Source of the DNA: Cytophagales bacterium
GTDB lineage: Bacteria > Bacteroidota > Bacteroidia > Cytophagales > Cyclobacteriaceae
DNA: 5,384 nt
Direction of reading: 5' to 3'
Assembly (NCBI GenBank): GCA_003504855.1
Contig: DNZD01000060.1
Span: 1-5,384 of the forward strand
Below are positions 1-5,384 of this stretch, piece by piece; the first letter of the stretch is position 1, and each line of letters begins with the position of its first letter. Below the pieces are notes generated by a model, which was not told the DNA's origin, searched no databases, and saw nothing but the letters and a program-made list of their open reading frames with translations. A program made the position numbers and the translations under genes.

Positions 1-1973
1 TGTGGCATGGTAATGACCAGGTCAGTATTCTTTTGTTGTGCTGTCTGAATCGCATGAAGGGCGCCATTGTTGCGTGCCCATGCGCGGCGGGCAATCCCAT
101 TATTCACATCAAAGTGCAACATGTTCTGTAACCGGCGATCGGCATCATCGGATCCATCCAGCACGAGGCCAAACCCTCCGTTGATTACTTCTCCCCATCC
201 TACTCCACCTCCATTGTGAATCGATACCCACGTGGCACCGCGGAATGAATCACCGATCACGTTGTGTATCGCCATATCGGCCGTGAACCTTGAACCATCG
301 TAGATATTGGAAGTCTCACGGTACGGACTGTCTGTACCAGACACATCATGGTGATCGCGGCCCAACACCACCGGACCAATTTCGCCTTCCCGAATGGCGC
401 GGTTGAAGGCTTCTGCAATACGCATGCGACCCTCAGCATCAGCATAGAGAATGCGCGCCTGAGAGCCTACGACTAACTTATTCTCACCGGCTGCCCTGAT
501 CCAGTTGATGTTGTCTTTCAACTGCGATTGAATTTCTTTGGGTGCCGTCACCAGTAATTCTTCCAATACCACAGCCGCCATCCGGTCCGTAGCAGCAAGA
601 TCTTCTGGTTTGCCGGACGTACATACCCAACGGAATGGTCCGAAGCCGTAATCAAAACACATGGGACCCATGATGTCCTGCACATAGCTTGGATAACGGA
701 AGTTTATACCGTCCGCAGCCATCACGTCCGCTCCTGCACGAGAGGCCTCCAGCAGGAATGCATTGCCGTAGTCAAAGAAATAAGTTCCTCGCGCCACATG
801 GTGCTTGATGGCCGTAGCCTGACGACGCAATGACTCCTGCACGTGTTTCTTAAACTCTTCAGGTTGAGCCGACATCATGGCATTGGCCTGATCGAACGTT
901 AGCGACACCGGGTAATAACCACCTGCCCAGGGGTTGTGCAGGGAGGTCTGATCCGATCCCAACTCAACCGATATCTCTTCAAAGGCAAAGCGTTCCCATA
1001 CATCTACCACGTTACCCACGTAGGCAATTGACGTGGCAGATTTGGTGCGCTTGGCTTCGGCTACTTTCTTCACCAGCTCATCCAGGTTGTCTGTGAGTTC
1101 ATCCACCCACCCCTGATCAAAGCGCTTGTGTGCGGCTTTGGGATTCACTTCAGCGATCACGGAAACACAACCCGCAATCTTGCCGGCCTTGGGCTGTGCC
1201 CCACTCATGCCACCGAGTCCCGATGATACAAACAACTTTCCCTCCAGCCCCTCACCCCTTTTGGCAATCTTACGGCCTGCGTTCAACAACGTGATATTGG
1301 TGCCGTGTACAATTCCCTGCGGTCCGATGTACATATAAGAGCCCGCAGTCATCTGACCATATTGGGTCACGCCCAGGGCATTGAAGCGCTCCCAATCATC
1401 CGGCTTCGAATAATTGGGAATCATCATGCCGTTGGTCACCACCACGCGCGGCGCATCACCGGAAGATGGAAACAACCCCATCGGATGCCCGGAATACATG
1501 TGCAACGTTTGGTAGTTGGTCATCGTGGCGAGGTACTTCATCGTGAGGCGGTACTGCGCCCAATTCTGAAAGACTGCTCCATTGCCACCATAGGTAATCA
1601 ACTCGTGCGGATGTTGAGCCACGGCCGGGTCCAGGTTGTTCTGGATCATCATCATGATGGCCGCAGCCTGAATGGACTTGTAAGGATACTCAGCAATCGG
1701 CCGGGCATGCATGGCGTAATCCGGACGAAAGCGATACATGTAGATGCGGCCGTAGGTTTTCAACTCCTCAAGGAATTCAGGAGCCAGTGCGGCGTGATGG
1801 CCTGGTTCAAAATACCGGAGCGCATTGCGCAACGCCAGCTTCGTCTCTTCTTTGGTTAAGATACTCTTGCGACGCGGTGCATGATTTACGGATGTATCGT
1901 ACGGTTTAGGTTCGGGCAACTCAGACGGGATGCCCTCCAGAATTTGCTCTTCAAACGTCGGGGTAAAACTCAT
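1..1973 (-). CDS. hutU: Urocanate hydratase (urocanase), long type, 3' end cut by window edge
   Basis: This enzyme converts urocanate plus water to 4-imidazolone-5-propionate, the second step of histidine degradation, using tightly bound NAD+ in the cytoplasm. The frame stays open for 657 codons from ATG 1973 to the left edge. I see GLGGMSGAQ (residues 252-260, the glycine-rich NAD+-binding stretch), MCFDYGFGPFRWVCTSG with Cys439, which by motif position matches the catalytic cysteine of the Pseudomonas enzyme, then GRDHHDVSGTDSP and GGGVGWGEVINGGFG (from 588). SQARILYADAEGR replaces the LPARICW signature of the ~557-residue proteobacterial enzymes. This and the length place it with the ~670-residue form of animals and Bacteroidota (from memory of the human protein). 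By that comparison only about 10-20 C-terminal residues are missing. The start codon overlaps the patatin stop as ATGA, which fixes the start and suggests translational coupling. No hutH, hutI or hutG is visible in the window. Identity is very secure. Confidence 0.97.
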   Translation of the reverse strand, partial: MSFTPTFEEQILEGIPSELPEPKPYDTSVNHAPRRKSILTKEETKLALRNALRYFEPGHHAALAPEFLEELKTYGRIYMYRFRPDYAMHARPIAEYPYKSIQAAAIMMMIQNNLDPAVAQHPHELITYGGNGAVFQNWAQYRLTMKYLATMTNYQTLHMYSGHPMGLFPSSGDAPRVVVTNGMMIPNYSKPDDWERFNALGVTQYGQMTAGSYMYIGPQGIVHGTNITLLNAGRKIAKRGEGLEGKLFVSSGLGGMSGAQPKAGKIAGCVSVIAEVNPKAAHKRFDQGWVDELTDNLDELVKKVAEAKRTKSATSIAYVGNVVDVWERFAFEEISVELGSDQTSLHNPWAGGYYPVSLTFDQANAMMSAQPEEFKKHVQESLRRQATAIKHHVARGTYFFDYGNAFLLEASRAGADVMAADGINFRYPSYVQDIMGPMCFDYGFGPFRWVCTSGKPEDLAATDRMAAVVLEELLVTAPKEIQSQLKDNINWIRAAGENKLVVGSQARILYADAEGRMRIAEAFNRAIREGEIGPVVLGRDHHDVSGTDSPYRETSNIYDGSRFTADMAIHNVIGDSFRGATWVSIHNGGGVGWGEVINGGFGLVLDGSDDADRRLQNMLHFDVNNGIARRAWARNNGALHAIQTAQQKNTDLVITMP
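1970..1973 (-). other. ATGA stop/start overlap, patatin to hutU
   Basis: The patatin TGA (1972-1970) and the hutU ATG (1973-1971) share two bases in ATGA. With no Shine-Dalgarno visible, terminating ribosomes from the patatin gene probably restart on hutU. Confidence 0.85.
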
Positions 1974-2737
1974 GACAGCAGCTTTTCAAAAGTGGAATTC
2001 GAAAAATTCTCCTTCGTGAACTTGTAGCCAATGTCATAAATCTCCTGCACCTTCCCAATATCAAACGTGCTGTATTTGTCGAGTCCCGGGGGCTCGATCA
2101 CGAGGTCGCAGAGTTGCTTGCTGGCCAACGTGTTAGCACCAATAGAAATCAACAGGCTGCGCTCGATCACTATCTTGAGGTTGGTGGCATCGTAGATCGG
2201 ACTCACGGCATTGCAATGCGAACCGATGATGAAATCGCACTGGCTGCGGATCGGTCGAACGGGCATATTGTCCATCAACCCCCCGTCAACATACAGGGAG
2301 CCATTGAAGGGCAATGGGTTGAATACAGCCGGGATGCTGCACGATGCCATGATGGCCGGGATCAACTCTCCGCTGGTGAAATATTCGATTCTTCCTTTGC
2401 GAATCTCTGTAGCCGCCACGGTGAGTGGCAACTTCAATGCAGCAAAATCATTTTCAGGCAGGTACTTTTTCAACAGCTCCTGCAGGCCGTCCATCCGCAG
2501 CAATCCCGACCAGGTCCAGGCCGGACGCACGGATTTGAAAATGCTCACTTGCTGAATGATGGTGAATATTTCGCGGGGTGGATAGCCGTGTGCATAGAGC
2601 GCACCGACGATGGACCCGGCACTGGTTCCCGCCACACGTTCAATGGGAACACCATATTCTTCCAGCGCCTGCAACACGCCGATGTGGGCCACGCCGCGGG
2701 CTCCACCTCCTGAAAGTACAAGTCCGATCTTCTTCAT
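1970..2737 (-). CDS. Patatin-like phospholipase (RssA/NTE-type lipid acyl hydrolase)
   Basis: The predicted product is a serine acyl hydrolase that uses a Ser-Asp dyad to cleave fatty acyl esters, probably of phospholipids or lysolipids; the true substrate cannot be read from sequence. From ATG 2737 the protein has 255 residues and opens directly with the beta-strand LVLSGGGARG (oxyanion loop GGGARG at 10-15). The nucleophile elbow GTSAG follows with Ser39, then ASCSIP (131-136) and the catalytic DGG with Asp151 (YVDGGLMDNMPVRP). All key residues are present. Size and layout match single-domain bacterial patatins of the RssA group, with no cyclic-nucleotide-binding domain. There is no signal peptide or membrane helix, so it is expected in the cytoplasm, perhaps at the inner face of the membrane. 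An in-frame ATG at 2758 would add MPCGNFN and overlap the upstream gene by 20 bases. I prefer 2737 because MKKIGLVLSGGG is the typical family start and lies one base after the upstream TAA. The stop overlaps the hutU start (ATGA). Confidence 0.94.
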   Translation of the reverse strand: MKKIGLVLSGGGARGVAHIGVLQALEEYGVPIERVAGTSAGSIVGALYAHGYPPREIFTIIQQVSIFKSVRPAWTWSGLLRMDGLQELLKKYLPENDFAALKLPLTVAATEIRKGRIEYFTSGELIPAIMASCSIPAVFNPLPFNGSLYVDGGLMDNMPVRPIRSQCDFIIGSHCNAVSPIYDATNLKIVIERSLLISIGANTLASKQLCDLVIEPPGLDKYSTFDIGKVQEIYDIGYKFTKENFSNSTFEKLLS

Positions 2738-2738
2738 G

Positions 2739-3575
2739 TTAAAGTTCCCGCAAGGCAAACGTGCGATCCAGCCGCACTCCCTTGTCGGTGTGTTTTACCG
2801 TACAACATTCATGGACGGGATCATGTTCAAAGAATAATACGTATCCATGGTCGGCGGCGGCCTTCAGAAACCGCTGCTTCTCTTCCATAGTGATCAACGG
2901 TCGGGTATCATAGCCCATTACATAAGGAATCGGGATATGTCCCACCGAAGGAATGAGATCGGCTACAAAGCAGATGGTGTGGCCCTTATACTTCACCATG
3001 GGGATCATCATCTTGTCGGTGTGACCCGAAGCAAAAAAGATGTCCATGAAACCAAAGGGTGATGGTTTGCTGACATCCACCATCTTCAGATGTCCCTGCT
3101 CCTGCATCGGCATGATGTTCTCCGTGAGGAATGAAGCCTTCTCTCTTGGATTCGGTACCGTCGCCCAGGTCCAGTGGTCTGGATTACTCCAATAGGTAGC
3201 ATTAGGAAAAGCCATAGACAACTTAACACCGTTCTTCACCACACCACCACCGCAATGGTCAAAGTGCAGGTGTGTAAGGAAATTGTCAGTAATGTCCTGG
3301 GGTGAAAATCCGGCCGCTGCGATTGACTTCATCAGTGAATCATCACCGCTGAGAAAATAGTGACTCAGGAATTTCGCATCCTGTTTGTCGCCCATGCCGT
3401 TGTCGATCAACATCAGCTGCTTGCCATCTTCAATCAGCAGGCAGCGCATGGCCCAGTTGCAGAGGTTGTTTGCGTCGGCGGGGTTGCTCTTCTGCCAGAT
3501 GGACTTGGGCACCACTCCAAACATGGCTCCCCCATCGAGTTTAAAGAAACCGGTGTTGATGACGTGTAGGTTCAT
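2739..3575 (-). CDS. MBL-fold metallo-hydrolase, full length, substrate unknown
   Basis: This is a 278-residue metallo-beta-lactamase-fold enzyme, expected to bind two metal ions (usually zinc) and hydrolyse an ester, lactone or similar bond. The HxHxDH motif is seen as THLHFDHCGG (His102, His104, Asp106, His107). Likely further ligands are His185 in SGHTD, Asp206 in VADL and His251 in FEHDP, so the full ligand set is present. The order and spacing resemble the AHL-lactonase/YtnP-like branch of the superfamily, which cleaves acyl-homoserine lactones in some members. Close Bacteroidota relatives share the N-terminal GFFKLDGGAMFGVVPKS (from memory), but I know of no proven substrate for them. 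No signal peptide is present, so it should be cytoplasmic. The start ATG overlaps the stop of the upstream anchored-protein gene (ATGA), and its TAA sits one base before the patatin start. A quorum-quenching lactonase role is possible but unproven. Confidence 0.94.
   Translation of the reverse strand: MNLHVINTGFFKLDGGAMFGVVPKSIWQKSNPADANNLCNWAMRCLLIEDGKQLMLIDNGMGDKQDAKFLSHYFLSGDDSLMKSIAAAGFSPQDITDNFLTHLHFDHCGGGVVKNGVKLSMAFPNATYWSNPDHWTWATVPNPREKASFLTENIMPMQEQGHLKMVDVSKPSPFGFMDIFFASGHTDKMMIPMVKYKGHTICFVADLIPSVGHIPIPYVMGYDTRPLITMEEKQRFLKAAADHGYVLFFEHDPVHECCTVKHTDKGVRLDRTFALREL
3572..3575 (-). other. ATGA stop/start overlap, anchored protein to MBL hydrolase
   Basis: The TGA of the anchored-protein gene (3574-3572) overlaps the ATG of the MBL hydrolase (3575-3573) as ATGA, indicating coupled translation and fixing the MBL start. 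Confidence 0.85.
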
Positions 3576-4228
3576 TCTTCCAGTCGGGGGTTTATGCGAT
3601 CCAGCAATGAATTGATTTGCTTCACGGCTTGTTCATAACGAGACAGGCGTTGACCATTCAGTCCGTTGAGTACACTTACCAGACCATCAAATCCAGGTTC
3701 CTTAATTTCTTTGGGTCCAAATCCTTTTCCGGAAACGATTCGTCCAACGATATGCTCTTCAAAGCTGTTCAACGCAATGCGTTCAACTTCCCTGATGGAT
3801 GGATAGGTACCCAGGTATAGTTCAGACAACTCCCGCATTAGATCAACATCATCGATGCCGCTGATGTCACCCGACTGTCCGATGGCCTGAAAGGTAAAGT
3901 TGTTAGGGGAAAACGTGGCCTGTGACATGATCCCGGTTAGGAAGTAGTTGAGTGAATCAGGCTTTGGGTCTTTTTCTTTGGTAAGCGCCAGCAGCCGGTT
4001 GCATTTGTGAATCTGTTCCCGAAGTCCCTTCAGGTCTTCAACAAGCACGTCGCGGTCCTTGACAAGATCATTTCGCAACAACGTGAGGTACCTATGCTGC
4101 TTAGCCTCGGCCTGGCTGCCTTGCTGCCAGTTGGTAAGGGCGAAGGCGATGGTAACGCCCGCAATAACGACGATCAGATCAATAAGCTTGTTGGGCCAAC
4201 TGATCTTGTGACTGTCGTGCTTCTTCAT
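3572..4228 (-). CDS. Small membrane-anchored protein of unknown function (DUF6090-like)
   Basis: I do not recognise a defined function. The 218-residue product has a short basic N-terminus (MKKHDSHK), one clear membrane helix at about 15-34 (LIDLIVVIAGVTIAFALTNW) and then a soluble region of about 180 residues. The positive N-terminus suggests N-in topology with the soluble domain on the periplasmic side. Residues 40-85 are charged and strongly helical, probably coiled coil. The middle has FTFQAIGQSGDISGIDD followed by LMRELSELYLGTY. The pattern of one N-terminal helix ending in NW, then a charged helix, then 'aromatic...SGdl...i.d..l...L..ly', resembles the Bacteroidota family DUF6090; this is from memory and needs a profile search. 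No enzyme motif is visible. It starts 3 nt after the accA stop and overlaps the MBL gene as ATGA, so it is a true operon member and probably acts with the following genes. Confidence 0.82.
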   Translation of the reverse strand: MKKHDSHKISWPNKLIDLIVVIAGVTIAFALTNWQQGSQAEAKQHRYLTLLRNDLVKDRDVLVEDLKGLREQIHKCNRLLALTKEKDPKPDSLNYFLTGIMSQATFSPNNFTFQAIGQSGDISGIDDVDLMRELSELYLGTYPSIREVERIALNSFEEHIVGRIVSGKGFGPKEIKEPGFDGLVSVLNGLNGQRLSRYEQAVKQINSLLDRINPRLEE

Positions 4229-4231
4229 GGG

Positions 4232-5182
4232 TTATTCTTTGTACACACCCATCGAACAGAACTTGTCGATGCGCTGATTGATCAGGTCCGCCGTAGGCAG
4301 CTTAACCAACTCCTTATAGGTTTCGAGGATAATGCGTTTCACTTCGGTGGACATCCACTTCACATCCGTGTGGGCACCGCCGAGTGGCTCCTTGATAATG
4401 CCGTCGATGAGTTTCTGATCCTTCATGTCCTTGGCCGTCAGCTTCAGTACTTCAGCCGCCTGCTCTTTGTAATCCCAGCTTCTCCAGAGGATAGATGAGC
4501 ACGACTCCGGCGAAATCACCGAGTACCAGGTATTCTCCAGCATGAAGACGCGGTCGCCGATGGCAATACCGAGTGCACCGCCAGAAGCACCCTCACCCAC
4601 CACGATACAGATCACGGGCACCTTGAGCATGAACATCTCCTTCAGGTTGCGGGCAATGGCTTCACCCTGTCCGCGCTCTTCGGCTTCCAGACCGGGAAAA
4701 GCACCGGGGGTATCAATGAAAGTAACGATAGGCTTGTTGAATTTCTCCGCGATCTTCATCAGGCGGAGTGCCTTGCGATAGCCTTCCGGGTTGGCCATAC
4801 CGAAGTTGCGCATCTGGCGCTGCTTGGTGTTGCGGCCCTTCTGCTGGCCGATGAGCATGAACGTCTGCCCGTCGATGGTGCCGAGTCCGCCGACCATGGC
4901 CTTGTCGTCGCCGACATTGCGGTCGCCGTGGAGCTCAATGAAGTCGGTGGTGATTTCGTAGATGTAGTCGAGGGTGTAAGGCCGGTCGGGGTGCCGGGAG
5001 AGCGATACCCGCTGCCAGCCGGTAAGGTTCTCAAACGTTTCTTTCTTCAAGTCGAGGATCTTCTTTTCGAGGGCCTTGATGGCCTTATTCACCGATTCGT
5101 CGCTGTCGTCCGCGAGTTGCTTCATGTCCTGCAGTTTGGACTCGAGTTCGGCGATAGGTTTTTCAAAATCCAGCAGATTCAT
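4232..5182 (-). CDS. accA: Acetyl-CoA carboxylase carboxyltransferase subunit alpha
   Basis: AccA pairs with AccD to form the carboxyltransferase of acetyl-CoA carboxylase. It moves CO2 from carboxybiotin on AccB to acetyl-CoA to give malonyl-CoA, the first committed step of fatty acid synthesis. From ATG 5182 the protein has 316 residues, close to the 319 of E. coli AccA. Hallmarks are the N-terminal [10 protein letters not shown], a helical linker (about 10-50), [48 protein letters not shown] cited here only by its ends QKGRN and [41 protein letters not shown] (oxyanion glycines of the crotonase fold) and [10 protein letters not shown]. An in-frame GTG at 5188 would add two residues (MKMNLL). 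ATG 5182 is chosen because the family normally begins just before LDFE and no Shine-Dalgarno favours the GTG. It is the first gene of the cluster, with a candidate promoter immediately upstream. accD is not in the window, which is usual since accA and accD are often unlinked. Codon third positions in the first half (about 4860-5040) look more GC-rich than in neighbouring genes. Confidence 0.98.
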   Translation of the reverse strand: MNLLDFEKPIAELESKLQDMKQLADDSDESVNKAIKALEKKILDLKKETFENLTGWQRVSLSRHPDRPYTLDYIYEITTDFIELHGDRNVGDDKAMVGGLGTIDGQTFMLIGQQKGRNTKQRQMRNFGMANPEGYRKALRLMKIAEKFNKPIVTFIDTPGAFPGLEAEERGQGEAIARNLKEMFMLKVPVICIVVGEGASGGALGIAIGDRVFMLENTWYSVISPESCSSILWRSWDYKEQAAEVLKLTAKDMKDQKLIDGIIKEPLGGAHTDVKWMSTEVKRIILETYKELVKLPTADLINQRIDKFCSMGVYKE

Positions 5183-5205
5183 CTTCACGGGTTGGATACA
5201 GGAGG

Positions 5206-5213
5206 CAAAATTA
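5206..5213 (-). promoter_or_regulatory. Candidate Bacteroidota -7 promoter element upstream of accA
   Basis: Read on the minus strand the bases are TAATTTTG, an exact match to the TAnnTTTG -7 consensus used by the primary sigma factor of Bacteroidota. It lies 24 nt upstream of the preferred accA ATG, so transcription would start near 5199-5202 and leave a leader of only about 17-20 nt. No convincing TTG/TTTG -33 box is found 17-23 bases further upstream, so the assignment rests on the -7 match and position alone. This would be the promoter for the whole accA-to-hutU unit. Confidence 0.4.
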
Positions 5214-5231
5214 ACAGATTTTTGATATCAC

Positions 5232-5252
5232 CGGTCCTCCCGGCAGGGACCG
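5232..5252. repeat. Inverted repeat / hairpin, 6-bp stem
   Basis: CGGTCC at 5232-5237 is the exact reverse complement of GGACCG at 5247-5252, with a 9-base GC-rich loop. No T-run follows on either strand, so it does not look like an intrinsic terminator. A further CGGTCC at 5282-5287 could pair with the 5247-5252 arm instead. It lies upstream of the candidate accA promoter. Confidence 0.6.
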
Positions 5253-5261
5253 CATGGATGG

Positions 5262-5284
5262 CCGCCAGGCCCTGTGGGTGGCGG
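5262..5284. repeat. Inverted repeat / hairpin, 6-bp stem plus inner 3-bp stem
   Basis: CCGCCA at 5262-5267 pairs with TGGCGG at 5279-5284. Inside it CCC (5270-5272) pairs with GGG (5276-5278) around a TGT loop, leaving a two-base GG bulge. The result is a compact, all-GC-rich hairpin directly adjacent to the 5232-5252 hairpin. No T-tract follows. Two close-set GC hairpins in an intergenic space recall REP-type elements, but one copy in one window cannot prove that. Confidence 0.55.
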
Positions 5285-5384
5285 TCCGACGTGCACCCGT
5301 GCTGTTCATCGACGCTAATTACCGCCTGTGTGTCAAGTGGTATTGTCGGCCGATCTCATGTGTTACATAGCCGTCAGTAAGGGC

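Larger units (their letters stand above)
5183..5384. other. Intergenic region upstream of accA
   Basis: About 200 bases to the right edge hold no convincing gene. The part next to accA (5183-5230) is AT-rich and contains the candidate promoter. Bases 5231-5288 are GC-rich and form two hairpins. The remainder (5289-5384) has ordinary composition with no tRNA, RNA gene or recognisable coding segment. The neighbour to the right lies outside the window. Confidence 0.7.

Noticed and set aside
1305..1859. 184-codon plus-strand open frame opposite hutU
   Set aside because: It lies wholly antisense to a strongly conserved urocanase; its His/Arg-rich translation has no domain logic and is the usual shadow of a GC-moderate coding strand.
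2114..2713. 199-codon plus-strand open frame opposite the patatin gene
   Set aside because: Antisense to intact patatin motifs; the translation shows no family features and no promoter or start signal supports it.
4759..5034. 91-codon minus-strand frame inside accA
   Set aside because: Out of frame with the conserved AccA; low-complexity Ser/Thr/Arg-rich translation is a product of GC-rich codons in this part of accA.
5232..5284. Hairpins as an intrinsic terminator of a gene to the right
   Set aside because: Neither strand has a T-run directly after the stems.
5308..5336. TTGACA on the minus strand (5336-5331) as a sigma70 -35 box
   Set aside because: The -10 position 17 bases downstream reads GTCGAT, a poor match, and Bacteroidota do not use the enterobacterial consensus.
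5254..5370. 38-codon plus-strand frame (ATG 5254 to TAG 5368-5370) in the intergenic region
   Set aside because: It overlaps the hairpin patch, has no clear start signal and no recognisable motif. It could be a remnant of a repeat or mobile element but cannot be supported as a gene.
1..5384. CRISPR array, tRNA/rRNA, insertion sequence, toxin-antitoxin or phage-defence system
   Set aside because: No repeat-spacer pattern, no structural RNA signature and no transposase or defence domain is visible. The patatin here lacks neighbours such as a CD-NTase, so a CBASS-type phospholipase effector role is not supported.

Overview
The window is a tightly packed, single-strand gene cluster from a member of the Bacteroidota, probably a Cytophagales-like lineage. 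This assignment rests on three things: the protein flavour (long 'eukaryote-type' urocanase, a Bacteroidota-style MBL hydrolase, a small membrane-anchored protein resembling the DUF6090 group), the lack of Shine-Dalgarno sequences before the genes, and a TAnnTTTG-type -7 element before the first gene. Overall base composition looks near 50% GC by eye. The genus is not determinable from this window.

All five genes lie on the minus strand and are read from right to left. They are accA (acetyl-CoA carboxylase carboxyltransferase alpha, start 5182), a membrane-anchored protein of unknown function (start 4228), an MBL-fold metallo-hydrolase (start 3575), a patatin-like phospholipase (start 2737), and hutU (urocanate hydratase, start 1973). 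hutU runs off the left edge and lacks only its last few residues. Junctions are 3 nt, an ATGA overlap, 1 nt and another ATGA overlap, so the five genes almost certainly form one transcription unit with translational coupling. No terminator is visible between genes.

The only non-coding stretch is 5189-5384, right of accA. It holds a candidate promoter (-7 box 5206-5213) and a GC-rich patch (about 5231-5288) with two hairpins and three copies of one six-base word in alternating orientation. The patch may be a small repetitive (REP-like) element.

Functionally, the operon joins malonyl-CoA formation (AccA), a cytoplasmic lipid acyl-hydrolase (patatin), a metal-dependent hydrolase of unknown substrate, and a step of histidine degradation (HutU). 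No obvious single pathway links them. Most of the window is housekeeping sequence. The parts least explained are the middle module (anchored protein, MBL enzyme, patatin) and the structured region upstream of accA.
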